A stretch of 46,426 bases of DNA, from assembly GCF_000931935.2 (NCBI RefSeq), contig NZ_AZAC01000037.1, forward strand, positions 1 to 46,426, written 5' to 3'. Of this stretch, positions 1 to 8,054 are shown in pieces. How positions within the stretch are numbered: the first letter of the stretch is position 1; the number at the start of each line of letters is the position of its first letter. The position numbers and the translations under genes were made by a program. Under the pieces are notes generated by a model. It searched no databases. It saw only the letters and a list, made by a program, of their open reading frames with translations, and was not told where the DNA came from. The stretch comes from Dethiosulfatarculus sandiegensis (GTDB lineage: Bacteria; Desulfobacterota; Desulfarculia; Desulfarculales; Desulfarculaceae).

Positions 1-471
1 TATTTAGCAACTACACCTAGCCACCCGGCTTTACACGGGGCCCGTTATAGCCCAGGCCCGGTGAGCCGGAAGACAAAATAGCCAGGAATAGATGCTCCAA
101 GGCCCTGGGCACATCACAATAATTTTAAAAATTTTGTGTAACAGCGAAGTTGTTATGAGAAGGAGCGGGAACAAAATAAATATACGAGAGCAAAGAAAAG
201 AACTTCAGTTTGCCGACAAAGTCCTCCTGGACTTTGTCAACTGGCTCGAATTACTCATCTTAGAAAGACTCGCAATTCGGCGGGCCATCCATGGCCCGCA
301 GTCGGGCTGTTGATAAACAGCCTGACTGCTCTATTTTAAGAGGAGAAATCTTTCTTTTTGGCGAAGCAACCGGGGCTGCCGGTTTTGCTGACGCCCAAGC
401 GGAGGAGGAATCCGCCCGGCCGGCGCACACCAGGCTCAGTAATAATCAGATGTAGCCAAAAGCCCGCCTGG
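1..471. other. Non-coding stretch with three consecutive hairpins (206-326)
   Basis: No convincing gene is seen here. Three inverted repeats follow one another. The first is at 215-238: a perfect 10-bp stem GACAAAGTCC / GGACTTTGTC with loop TCCT, extended outward by CAGTT (206-210) pairing with AACTG (239-243). The second is at 280-299: GCGGGCCAT / ATGGCCCGC with a 2-nt loop. The third is at 301-326: an 11-bp arm with one mismatch and loop GATA. None is followed by a clean T-run, so simple rho-independent termination is not obvious. They may mark the 3' end of a transcript entering from the left or a structured repeat. Confidence 0.5.
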
Positions 472-1776
472 TCATCCTTTTTCTTCCCGGTCCAACTCCT
501 TTAAGGCTTGGGCCAGCTTATCATTCATGGGCACGCCATTTTCCCGCAGGGCTTTGGCCAGGGTGATTCCGCCTATAAGCGCCGGGTTTTTGATCAACCA
601 GGAGCCATCGTCTTTCATTTCAATGACCAGCCTGGCCGCGGTATTGTTTTTGTCCATGCTCATGGCCATGGCTGTGGTTCCGGAGTCGCTGAATACGCTC
701 AAAAGCAGGGCCAGCTTGGCCATCCAAGTGTAATCCTTGACGCGCAGATTGGCCTGCTTCATATCTGCATAGGCATAAAAGCGGGTGCCGCTTTGGGTGT
801 GTTCTTCCATTCCCAGGGGGAGCAATCTGATCCAGAAATTGCGGTAGGAGATTCCGAACCACATGGTTCCCCACAGACACAAAATACCAATAACCCACAG
901 TACGATCACTCCGATTTTCGGTCCGGTTTCCATGCCCGAGAAAGTCAGGACGCTGACATGGTTTGACACCATCAGTAAAAAGCCGAACAGGAAAAACAGT
1001 CCGGAGAAAAGCAGCCCAAAGAAGTCCGAAATCATAACTCCCCAAAGTCTGGGGTGACCCAGAGCGCCCTCGGGCCTTTTGACCTTTGGGATTATGAAGA
1101 GATACAAGGCCAGCCCCAGTACAAAAGGAGCCCAGAAATAGGCGCGAAAGGGATGCCGCAAAGAGTCTTTCACGTATTTATCCGCCAGGCGAGGCGGCAG
1201 ATTAACTAAACGTAAATAATGTTTTTTATTGTCCCGGTCATAGCTCAGAAATAAGGTGGATTTTGCCTGGTGGGCAAGCCCGGCAAACGGCCCTTGTTCA
1301 GTTGAAAAAATCAGGTGCTTTCCTGCACGCCTGTTTGTCCCGGCAAAATTTTGAAACTCGCCGGGCGTCCGGCCCTGGAAGTAGTCCTCAATTTGCAGCA
1401 CTGGTGAGTCCCATTTGGGACCGGAGATATCCTTGATCTTTCCCTTGACGGTTTCATCTATGTACTGGTCCAGGGGCTGGCTGCGCTGAGCCTCCAGGCT
1501 CTTTTTATAGGATTCAAGCAGGGAGCGCTGTTTTTCAAGATAGGCTTTATAGTTGGCTTGGCCCTTGAATGCTTTTTCATAGGAGCGGTATTTTTTGATG
1601 AGAATTTTTTCATGCTGCCCGGACTTTTTAATCTCAACCTGCTGCATTTTTTTAAAGTCGGGGCTGTCAAGTATGAAAAAATTATTGACCGTGGTGGTGT
1701 ACATCATGATCGATAAGAACAGGCCCGCCACCAGGGCCAGGCGACGCAGGAATTCAGAATTTAACAATACTCGCAT
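472..1776 (-). CDS. Membrane protein of unknown function
   Basis: A protein of about 434 aa that I do not recognise. It has an N-terminal hydrophobic segment (about residues 10-30), then a charged, Lys/Gln-rich region of about 180 residues with coiled-coil character, then three more hydrophobic segments (about 215-235, 250-275 and 290-312), and a soluble C-terminal domain of about 110 residues. This suggests a large extracytoplasmic loop between TM1 and TM2. The ATG at 1776 is preceded by AAGGGG at good spacing; a TTG one codon upstream is the alternative. The C-terminal part speaks of TM-flanking loops rather than catalysis. It appears monocistronic, with a promoter candidate at 1955-1982. 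That it is a real gene is fairly sure; its function is unknown. Confidence 0.75.
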   Translation of the reverse strand: MRVLLNSEFLRRLALVAGLFLSIMMYTTTVNNFFILDSPDFKKMQQVEIKKSGQHEKILIKKYRSYEKAFKGQANYKAYLEKQRSLLESYKKSLEAQRSQPLDQYIDETVKGKIKDISGPKWDSPVLQIEDYFQGRTPGEFQNFAGTNRRAGKHLIFSTEQGPFAGLAHQAKSTLFLSYDRDNKKHYLRLVNLPPRLADKYVKDSLRHPFRAYFWAPFVLGLALYLFIIPKVKRPEGALGHPRLWGVMISDFFGLLFSGLFFLFGFLLMVSNHVSVLTFSGMETGPKIGVIVLWVIGILCLWGTMWFGISYRNFWIRLLPLGMEEHTQSGTRFYAYADMKQANLRVKDYTWMAKLALLLSVFSDSGTTAMAMSMDKNNTAARLVIEMKDDGSWLIKNPALIGGITLAKALRENGVPMNDKLAQALKELDREEKG

Positions 1777-1954
1777 CAAATCCCCTTCCGGTTCAGGTAA
1801 ACAGAACGGGCGATATTTTCAGGTAAGTGCAATTCACAGCTAAAGGGTAATTATCTTTCAAATATTTTGCGTAGCAACGGCTTGTTCTGCCCTGCAAGCC
1901 CACTGCTGTTTTTAATACGGAAAAGGGATTTCTTCCCTTATGATGCAATGATTT

Positions 1955-1982
1955 ATTATTGCACTCTGATTCTTCTAGTCAA
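1955..1982 (-). promoter_or_regulatory. Putative sigma70-type promoter for the membrane protein gene
   Basis: Read on the minus strand, TTGACT (1977-1982) and AATAAT (1955-1960) are separated by 16 bp, matching the -35/-10 consensus at 5/6 each. Transcription would start near 1948, leaving a leader of about 170 nt. That leader contains a small hairpin (AAGGGA...TCCCTT, about 1922-1940). Confidence 0.5.
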
Positions 1983-2059
1983 CCGTGGGATAATTACAAT
2001 TCGCGCCGGGTGCAGATCACCAGAGACTAGACAGGTTTAAAAGGCGGGCCATGAGATCA

Positions 2060-2171
2060 CCCCTAAAAACCTTCGGTTTTTTGGGGACCCCGGATGAACA
2101 CCCCTAAAAACCTTCGGTTTTTTGGGGACCCTGGATGAGCCACCCCTGATAAATCTTCGATTTTTCAGGGG
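2060..2171. repeat. Three tandem palindromic repeats (about 41-bp period)
   Basis: Two identical 27-nt palindromes lie at 2060-2086 and 2101-2127. Each has a 12-bp arm starting CCCCTAAAAACC, a TTC loop and the partner GGTTTTTTGGGG, with a single T/T mismatch. A third, diverged palindrome is at 2143-2171 (CCCCTGATAAATC, TTC, GATTTTTCAGGGG) and also carries one T/T mismatch. Each is followed by a related spacer of the form GGACC..GAATGA or GGACCCYGGATGA. The third copy changes both arms together, so pairing is conserved. No open frame explains them. Confidence 0.85.
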
Positions 2172-2267
2172 ACCGAATGACGGTCCGCCGAATTGCTGGA
2201 CTTCCCTGTGGCGAATAATTCGAGTCCTCAGGCAAACCCCCAAGGCGGGCTTTATCAGCAAACAGGA

Positions 2268-2299
2268 AAGCGCGCAGGCCTTTAAAAGGCTGCGCGCTT
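2268..2299 (-). terminator. Hairpin downstream of the cyclo-ligase-like gene, probable terminator
   Basis: AAGCGCGCAG (2268-2277) pairs perfectly with CTGCGCGCTT (2290-2299), and CCTTT/AAAGG extends the stem inside. It begins 28 bp past the stop of the minus-strand gene ending at 2327. On that strand the hairpin is followed only by TTTCC, so the U-tract is weak. Confidence 0.5.
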
Positions 2300-2326
2300 C
2301 TTAAATTCGAATTACCCGGCTTTTAG

Positions 2327-3040
2327 TTAGAAATCATATTCTCCCAAAACTCCCCGCACCAAAGGAAGGCGGGCCAGGTTTTTGGGCAGGTTTTTAAAAG
2401 CCGGTTCCGGGCGTTTGGCTTTACAGGTGATCACCTGGGTCGGCGTGACGATCAGGTCTGCGGGCAGGTCCCATGCCTCGGTGGGAATGGAGTCTATGAC
2501 TTGTTGATCATCGGCCAGGACAACCAGGGGGGCTTCAGGTGCGAGGGCCTTTAAATAGCCCAAAATCGCGCCGGTAAGATCCAGTAGCCCCCTGCCGTCT
2601 CCCAGCACGCCGCCGTTTTTGTCCACAGCCAGGCAAGGCCCCAAAAGCAGGTCTATTTTGCCCGGCCTGGCTCCGGGAAACCGTAAATGTTGTCCAACTT
2701 CAAACATGGCATGGCCGGTTAAAAGCCGGTTTCTTTGGGCATAGGGAACTTCAGAGGGCATTACCCGCAAAAGCCCTTTTTTCAGACCCGGAGTGGCTGC
2801 CACCAGGGTCTTATTGTCGTTTAAAAGGTTGATGCGGGCCTGCAACAAAACCGGATCCGGCATTGCGGCCACCACCTTTGACATTCTGTAAAGATTGGTG
2901 CGCCTCAGCTGTTCGGCGGCCTTGCCGTGGGCCGTGAAAACAGGCGGCCTGGCCGGTTGGGTTCCCTGGGGCCACAGGGCCTGGAACCTGGCTTGCAGCT
3001 CTTCTCTGAGTTCTTGTTTTTGCTTGGTGATATCTGTCAT
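2327..3040 (-). CDS. 5-formyltetrahydrofolate cyclo-ligase-like protein
   Basis: 237 aa, the usual size of this family or slightly longer. True 5-FTHF cyclo-ligases convert 5-formyl-THF to 5,10-methenyl-THF with ATP. Seen here: an N-terminal helical region with basic residues, the fold signature ending in GVLGDGRGLLD (about 141-151, the equivalent of the family's GxRxGxGxGYYD motif), and a C-terminal strand region with VIVTPTQVI-like sequence. The Tyr-Tyr-Asp of canonical enzymes is replaced by Leu-Leu-Asp, so it may be a divergent paralogue (MTHFSD-like) rather than the housekeeping enzyme. Its ATG overlaps the stop of the upstream 892-aa gene by 4 bp (ATGA), implying translational coupling. 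Confidence 0.7.
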   Translation of the reverse strand: MTDITKQKQELREELQARFQALWPQGTQPARPPVFTAHGKAAEQLRRTNLYRMSKVVAAMPDPVLLQARINLLNDNKTLVAATPGLKKGLLRVMPSEVPYAQRNRLLTGHAMFEVGQHLRFPGARPGKIDLLLGPCLAVDKNGGVLGDGRGLLDLTGAILGYLKALAPEAPLVVLADDQQVIDSIPTEAWDLPADLIVTPTQVITCKAKRPEPAFKNLPKNLARLPLVRGVLGEYDF

Positions 3041-5715
3041 CTATGTTCCAGTCTGTTCTCTTGCCTCGCCTTTTGAACTGCCTGTTCATAGGCCTTTGCA
3101 GGAGAAACTGCGCCAGGAGCTGATTGCCTGGCGAGTATGGACTCTTCCCGGGCCGGTATCTTCTGGCTGGTTTTTATCATCAGGGTCTGGCTGGCCTTGG
3201 ATTTATTTAACAGCACCAGCCTTCCGTCATCCAGCGGTGCGGCCATGCGCCAGGCCGTGAGTCTTATAGAGGGGCCTTTTTCAGATTCAAGATCAAAGAC
3301 CAGACGGTGCCTGTAGTAGCTGGCCTTGGAGCCGGGCCTGCCCACGGCTATGCCTTCTGCCGTGCGGTTGTCCGGACCCAATGTGTAGCGGCCAAAGTAG
3401 TGGGGGCCGCTTATTCCTCCATAGTACCAGAACATGTAAAGTTCGTTGCCTTTTTGACTTATAAAGAACCTGCCCCAGCCTTCACCCCGGTAGGCCCCGG
3501 ACCAATCGTATAGGAGGGGATTTTTGTAGGGGGTTTCCCTTTCCGGCAGCACAAAGGCCACTTCTTTTCTGGGGCCGTAACCCGCTTCTCTGGCGGCGGC
3601 TGCGTTCTCTCGGCTGGTTGTGTAAAAAAGGTCTTCGCTCTTAATCCGGCGCACCGGTTCGCTGAACGATGCCTGTAATCCAAATAACTGGGTGTTTTCG
3701 GGTGCTGCCTGGGTCCAGACATAACCCAGCCTGCCGAGTCGGTCGCAGTCCTTGGGTGTGGCCGGGGCTTCATCTCCTGTGAGCAGGATGGTGTAGCCTT
3801 GGGAGCGATGGGTAAACGCCCAAAGCCCGGTGGCGTCTTTATGGGGGGAGGTCAGGATGCGGCCCACCGGGCCGGTCTTTACAAAACCTTCATTTTGCAA
3901 AGCCGTTATCTCCTGTTCATTAACCGCATAGGCGTGAATCAGGCGGGTGGGGTTCCAGAACCGCACAAGCTGCACTGTCTCCGGTGCTTTTTCCGGCGGA
4001 TTGCCGCCCTGGCCTGTTTCATCCGCCTGGGGTGCATCTATAGTCAATGCCGGTTCCATGGCCAGGAGGGGATCCTGGAAAGTGGGCCAGAGGCTAACAG
4101 AGGTGATTTTGCCGTCAAAGCTCCTTTGGGGCCAGCGACTGGCTCCCATGATATAGGGCGAGTTGGAACCCAGCCAGGGAGTTGGCATGGGCTTTTCCGC
4201 CACTTTTTTGCCGTCCAGGTAAAGGGAGGCCGATTTTCCCACCTGGTAAACCAGCCAGGCCTGGTGCTCTTTTTCAGGCGTTACCCTGGTTTGCGAACGG
4301 AGTGTCAGTTCCTGGTCTTGGCAGGCAATCCTGGCCGCGAGTTTGTCTTTAGTATCGATAAAGAAATCAAAATCGCGCAGGTAGCCGCCCTGGGAGAATA
4401 TGGTGTGATCCTTGGCCGCACCTTGGGGAGAGTAGGAGAATATCGCCTTTACCGCGCCTTGGTCCTGAGGCAAAAGGCCGGGCCTGCGCGGGGTCACCAC
4501 AGGCCAGCGTCCCCGGGTGCTGGTTGCCACCGTGGCTTTTTCCGTGGAGGCGGAGATCTTCTCAATGATATAGGGAGATCCCGGTTCTGTCTGGGGATCC
4601 GGCGTTCCCTGGGGCCACCAGACCGCCTTCACCTCCATGCGGGTGGGGGTGAGGAGCTTGAAGATCATTCGGCCCTGGTTGCCGCAGCAGTGGCCCTTTA
4701 CATCCTTGGCAAAGGCCTGAAAGGTGTCTGCCTCGTCGGGCCGGGCCCGTCCCTTGGTGAGGTAACGGGGATTATTTCTGCTGCCGCCATAGGCTGTGAA
4801 ATCAAATCCCTTGATGGTGCCTTTAAGCCGGAAAAAGTCATTGCCGGTTCTGGGGTCGACCCAGGTTCCGCTTAATCCGCCGACTATTTCTCCTCTGTTG
4901 CCCGGCGGGTTTGCCGGCAGGCCGTTTCGGACCAGAACCATGCGCCCCCTGCCCAGGGTGGAGTAAAAAGAACCGTTCAGGCTCAAACCACCGGCCTCGG
5001 GCAAAAGCGAGGCCGTAAGTTCATAGCCGTTTTTTCCATCTTTGTAGGCCAGGGCGATTCCCTTTTCCGAAGGGGTGAGGCTTATGGGATTGGCAGTGCC
5101 GGGCCAAACCCCGGTGGCCTTTTCGTCTGCCACCTGGAAAGAAATTTTCTGACTCCCCGGGTCTGCCGGGGTGTTGCCGGGCAAAAGATCCGTATACCAC
5201 CAGGAAACATTCCATGAGCCGGCCAGATATTTTAAAAGTGAAGTTTCCTTAAGGTCTCCTGTACGAACAAATACAGCCCCGCTTTTAACGGACCAAGCCG
5301 GGCGGTCCGAACTGGGGGCCAGGGAGACGAAGCTTAGTTTATCCTGTTCAACCAACTCGATCTCGGCTCTGCCCCTGCCCGGGCAGCAGGATGAAGGCAA
5401 GGCTTGCCAGGAAACGCTGTAGCGGGTCTGGTCGGCATCCGGGACCAGGCGGCCGTAAAAGGCAAAACCTTTGGGAGTGGGGGCCTCCGGGGTTCCCTGA
5501 CGCAAAAGGAGGTAAAATGAGCCGTTGTCCTGCTTCTTGACTTCGCAATAAGAAAAGTCTTCCCATTGGTATATGCCCGGGTTGAGCAGATCCTGGGGTT
5601 GGGCCTGGGCCGTCAGGGGGAATAGTCCTGAAAGGCATAGGACAGCGCAGGAAAAGAGGATGAATGTAAAGTATTTTTCTACAGAAATGAAGTGAGATTT
5701 GTTGTTGCTCAGCAT
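3037..5715 (-). CDS. Secreted beta-rich protein with LamG-like and DUF5648-like domains
   Basis: 892 aa. A Sec signal peptide is clear (hydrophobic about 15-35, ending AQAQP near residue 40). Two related beta-rich segments at about 45-150 and 280-370 each carry a CC-containing motif (SSCCPGRGR at 108-116, HCCGNQGR at 342-349). Residues about 415-545 look like a concanavalin/LamG-type sandwich (LYLDGKKVAE, GKITSVSLW). Residues about 583-722 resemble DUF5648 repeats (FWNPTRLIHAYAVNEQE; FYTTSRENAAAAREAGYG). A further beta segment is at about 735-840. The family is extracytoplasmic and binding-like; no catalytic motif was recognised. The start has a strong upstream GGGAGGAAGG site. The role is unknown, perhaps a surface or periplasmic adhesion or carbohydrate-binding protein. 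Confidence 0.75.
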   Translation of the reverse strand: MLSNNKSHFISVEKYFTFILFSCAVLCLSGLFPLTAQAQPQDLLNPGIYQWEDFSYCEVKKQDNGSFYLLLRQGTPEAPTPKGFAFYGRLVPDADQTRYSVSWQALPSSCCPGRGRAEIELVEQDKLSFVSLAPSSDRPAWSVKSGAVFVRTGDLKETSLLKYLAGSWNVSWWYTDLLPGNTPADPGSQKISFQVADEKATGVWPGTANPISLTPSEKGIALAYKDGKNGYELTASLLPEAGGLSLNGSFYSTLGRGRMVLVRNGLPANPPGNRGEIVGGLSGTWVDPRTGNDFFRLKGTIKGFDFTAYGGSRNNPRYLTKGRARPDEADTFQAFAKDVKGHCCGNQGRMIFKLLTPTRMEVKAVWWPQGTPDPQTEPGSPYIIEKISASTEKATVATSTRGRWPVVTPRRPGLLPQDQGAVKAIFSYSPQGAAKDHTIFSQGGYLRDFDFFIDTKDKLAARIACQDQELTLRSQTRVTPEKEHQAWLVYQVGKSASLYLDGKKVAEKPMPTPWLGSNSPYIMGASRWPQRSFDGKITSVSLWPTFQDPLLAMEPALTIDAPQADETGQGGNPPEKAPETVQLVRFWNPTRLIHAYAVNEQEITALQNEGFVKTGPVGRILTSPHKDATGLWAFTHRSQGYTILLTGDEAPATPKDCDRLGRLGYVWTQAAPENTQLFGLQASFSEPVRRIKSEDLFYTTSRENAAAAREAGYGPRKEVAFVLPERETPYKNPLLYDWSGAYRGEGWGRFFISQKGNELYMFWYYGGISGPHYFGRYTLGPDNRTAEGIAVGRPGSKASYYRHRLVFDLESEKGPSIRLTAWRMAAPLDDGRLVLLNKSKASQTLMIKTSQKIPAREESILARQSAPGAVSPAKAYEQAVQKARQENRLEHR

Positions 5716-6226
5716 AACAGCCTTCCTCCCGAGTTAGCTCTTCATTCTGACGGTATGCCAAGAGCTTGTCAACTAAGGGTATTAAGGTGAAGGCGTTTTA
5801 TAAGTATTTGAAATTAAATATTTTGTGTTGTCATGATCCCAAGGGGGATGGCCGCGCAAAACAGGTTTTCAAAAAACTTGCCCCAAAAGCGGCTTTATCG
5901 ATCCGGCGCTTGAGCCCTGCCAGAGGATGAGAAGTTCACTTGAGATCGCCAGGTTGTTTCGGTCTCGGGCTCTGATTGAGGCCGAATCGTCAATCCTCCG
6001 GTTCCTTCCACCCCGTGGGTATTATCCAGACTTTGCTTGTGGGCCGGGTATTTTAACCTTAAGTGATATGTAATAGGGTGATTATAGCTTGTCCGCCGAA
6101 GTATGTCGTGATATTAACAACTGGATTCAAAAGGGAAAAAAATAAAAATCTTCCTCAAAGGGCTTGCCCTCCGGCCAAGGGAGATTTATATTTTCGCTTG
6201 ACAGTGAAGGATTAGGAGGTAGTTCT
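5716..6226. other. Intergenic region without a supported gene
   Basis: It separates a minus-strand operon from a plus-strand gene, so it should hold divergent promoters. A 48-codon open frame at 5927-6073 lacks usable ribosome-binding-site spacing and I do not call it. No structured RNA was recognised. Confidence 0.4.
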
Positions 6227-6745
6227 GTGGCAAATGCAGGCTGCTTCACAGAAGGGCATTTAAACCTGGTGAGTGACGCCCTTTTTGTGGCTGAGGAAAG
6301 TGTCTGCGATTTTTATCGCTTGTCAGGCTCAGCTTGGGCCAACTACCGATTCGAATTACGCACCTTGGCGGATCTTTCGCCCAGGGAGGTTACCGACAGG
6401 GCCTTGGCCCAGGTAGTGAGGCTACGCCAGCCTGCCCACCAGAGAAGGCTGAGAGCACGGGATTTTTACCGTATCTGCCTGCAGGATCACAACCTTCTGA
6501 ACCTGGTTGAAAGACAGGAAGCCAAGGGCATTTTTTTGCCGCTTCTGATCTACGTCCTGACCCATGAGCTGGTGCATGTTGTGCGTTTTTATCAGTTCCA
6601 GCATTTGTTTGATGCCTTTGAGGGCCAAAGGGAAACAGAGGAGAAAAGGGTTCATTCCCTTACTTCCGAGATGCTGGGTAAATTGAAGATGCCTAAGATG
6701 GATCAGGTCATTGACCTTTATCAAGAACACGGCTACGCCCTGTAG
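6227..6745 (+). CDS. HELVH-motif protein, putative metallopeptidase-like
   Basis: 172 aa when started at the GTG at 6227, which has AGGAGG seven bases upstream; the longer frame from 6164 has no ribosome-binding site. The notable feature is a THELVHVVRFYQF segment (HELVH at about 113-117), the HExxH zinc-binding signature, in a hydrophobic helix. A downstream Glu/His-rich helix (about 130-150) could give a third ligand. The N-terminal half is soluble and helical. There is no signal peptide or TM segment, so it is probably cytoplasmic. It lies 43 bp before the FmdB-type gene and is probably co-transcribed with it. HExxH motifs occur by chance, so peptidase activity is an inference. Confidence 0.7.
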   Translation: MANAGCFTEGHLNLVSDALFVAEESVCDFYRLSGSAWANYRFELRTLADLSPREVTDRALAQVVRLRQPAHQRRLRARDFYRICLQDHNLLNLVERQEAKGIFLPLLIYVLTHELVHVVRFYQFQHLFDAFEGQRETEEKRVHSLTSEMLGKLKMPKMDQVIDLYQEHGYAL

Positions 6746-6788
6746 AGGCGGCCAGCTTCAATAGATTAATGTACTTAGGAGGCTAACC

Positions 6789-7058
6789 ATGCCCATCTAC
6801 GAGTATCAGTGTGAAGAATGTAATGAAGTCACAGAGGCGCTGCAGAAGTTTTCTGACGACCCCCTGGAGAAGTGTCCCCATTGCGGCGGCCACATGCACA
6901 AGGTTATGAGCTTAAACGCTTTTCACCTGAAAGGCAGCGGCTGGTATGTGACCGACTATAAGGGCAAAAATTCATCCACCAACGCAAGCGGCGATTCCAA
7001 GGGTGAAAAGGCCTCCAAGACCGAGACCAAGCCCAAGGCGGAAAAATCCTCAGACTGA
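6789..7058 (+). CDS. FmdB-family zinc-ribbon protein
   Basis: 89 aa. It begins MPIYEYQCEEC and has two CxxC pairs (C8/C11 and C29/C32), the signature of the FmdB/CxxC_CXXC_SSSS regulatory zinc ribbon, followed by the usual GSGWYVTDY segment. The C-terminal third is a low-complexity Lys/Ser/Glu/Thr tail. Family members are small, widespread and of unclear role (first described near formamidase genes). A strong AGGAGG lies upstream of the ATG. A rho-independent terminator follows at 7085, closing the unit with the HELVH gene. Confidence 0.9.
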   Translation: MPIYEYQCEECNEVTEALQKFSDDPLEKCPHCGGHMHKVMSLNAFHLKGSGWYVTDYKGKNSSTNASGDSKGEKASKTETKPKAEKSSD

Positions 7059-7084
7059 TAAAAAAGTTTCCTTTGAGTTGATCT

Positions 7085-7119
7085 AAAACCGGCGGGCCTG
7101 AAATGCCCCGCCGGTTTTT
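7085..7119 (+). terminator. Rho-independent terminator
   Basis: A perfect 12-bp stem AAAACCGGCGGG (7085-7096) / CCCGCCGGTTTT with a 10-nt loop is followed by a T-run. It lies 27 bp past the FmdB-like stop. The A-run on the 5' side would also let it work in the opposite direction. Confidence 0.85.
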
Positions 7120-7249
7120 CAGGTCTGGTCTTTGGATAAATCATACTAATTCATATAGTTTTTAGCAGCCGGATTTTACTTTTCTGCTTCTGCGTAAAAT
7201 TCCTTTTAAATTTAAATGCTAAAACCCCATGGTTTTGCTTTGCCTTGTC

Positions 7250-7279
7250 TTGACACATTAAACACCTGTTGTTTATGGT
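7250..7279 (+). promoter_or_regulatory. Candidate promoter in the 7120-7466 gap
   Basis: TTGACA (7250-7255) is followed after 18 bp by TATGGT (7274-7279). It would give a leader of about 185 nt for the gene at 7467. Nothing else with good support was seen in the roughly 350-bp gap. Confidence 0.3.
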
Positions 7280-7466
7280 CATATATGGCCTGGTTTAATT
7301 GGGAAGGGATCAAGGCTTCATTTTTGCCCACTGGTCAATTTGGTCTTGAGCCTTGGCCAGGCTTATCTAAAGCCCACAAAAAACAAGGCGGGGAGGGCAG
7401 GTTCTTCCAAAACCCCGATCATCCTGATTCGGGAAGGCATGTTGGCCGCCGCCAAGGGAGCAAGGG

Positions 7467-7757
7467 ATGCGTTGCTACGTTGTCTTTGGGGGTGCGGTTA
7501 CTATTTTAGTAGTCTCCACTTTTAAATCAGCCACTCATCCGGATCTGGCAGCTCGTTTAAAGGCTAATGACATAAACCGGATGATCCTGATGGAGATCCC
7601 GATTGACCTGGTCAAGGAACGCTACCAGGAGCAGTTTGAAAGGGTGGCTCAACTTTTGAGCAAAGATGATTTCAGGGTTGTGGATTACAACGGAGCTTCG
7701 GTTCTGAATAAATTTGCCTTTAGCGAGATGGGGGTCCCCATCATGATCGAGTTCTGA
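7467..7757 (+). CDS. Conserved small protein of unknown function
   Basis: 96 aa, beginning MRCYVVFGGAV and ending GVPIMIEF. AAGGGAG precedes the ATG at good spacing. The layout (a short beta strand, then an amphipathic helix rich in Glu/Arg, then VVDYNGASVLNKFAFSEMG) recalls small cytosolic proteins of unknown function seen in Proteobacteria, but I cannot name a family with certainty. There are no TM segments or cysteine motifs. It appears monocistronic. Confidence 0.65.
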   Translation: MRCYVVFGGAVTILVVSTFKSATHPDLAARLKANDINRMILMEIPIDLVKERYQEQFERVAQLLSKDDFRVVDYNGASVLNKFAFSEMGVPIMIEF

Positions 7758-8054
7758 ACCGGCCGGAGGGGGGGCGGCTGAATTCATACGCCGTTTCGAG
7801 ATATTAAGGCGGCCCCCGCTCCCTAAAAGAGATTTTTAAAAAGCAGAATATTTTATTAAAGCGAAACCGTTTACATACGGTTTCGCCCTGGGAGCGGTCT
7901 GTGCCTGGAGTATTTCTCTGTTTGGCGTAAAATAACCAGCAGAGTTACGCTTGAGTTTGTAGCCTCAGGTCACAGTATGGAGTGTAACCCTTAGAGAGAT
8001 CAGGGCCCGGTTTTAAAGACCAATGGGATTTCCCCGCAAGGAGTTTTCCAGCAG
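7758..8054. other. Intergenic region with two inverted repeats
   Basis: A GC-rich imperfect inverted repeat (GGAGGGGGGGC near 7765 / GCCCCCGCTCC near 7813-7823) follows the 96-aa gene and may help end its transcript. A perfect 10-bp repeat GCGAAACCGT (7861-7870) / ACGGTTTCGC (7877-7886) with a 6-nt spacer lies further on. It has no T-run on the plus strand and could be an operator or a minus-strand hairpin. Confidence 0.45.

Noticed and set aside
1..110. Resemblance to the 3' end of a cobalamin riboswitch (GGTGAGCCGGAAGAC, AGCCAGGA).
   Set aside because: The central conserved box and the expected paired elements are not seen in 1-60, and the spacing does not fit; there is also no downstream B12-type gene on the plus strand.
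92..313. 73-codon open frame on the plus strand.
   Set aside because: Passes through two hairpins, no ribosome-binding site, and the residues do not look like a protein family.
5927..6073. 48-codon frame in the 5716-6226 gap.
   Set aside because: The purine run is too close to the ATG and the sequence has no features of a known protein.
7216..7509. 97-codon frame overlapping the start of the 96-aa gene.
   Set aside because: Overlaps a better supported gene in another frame and lacks a ribosome-binding site.
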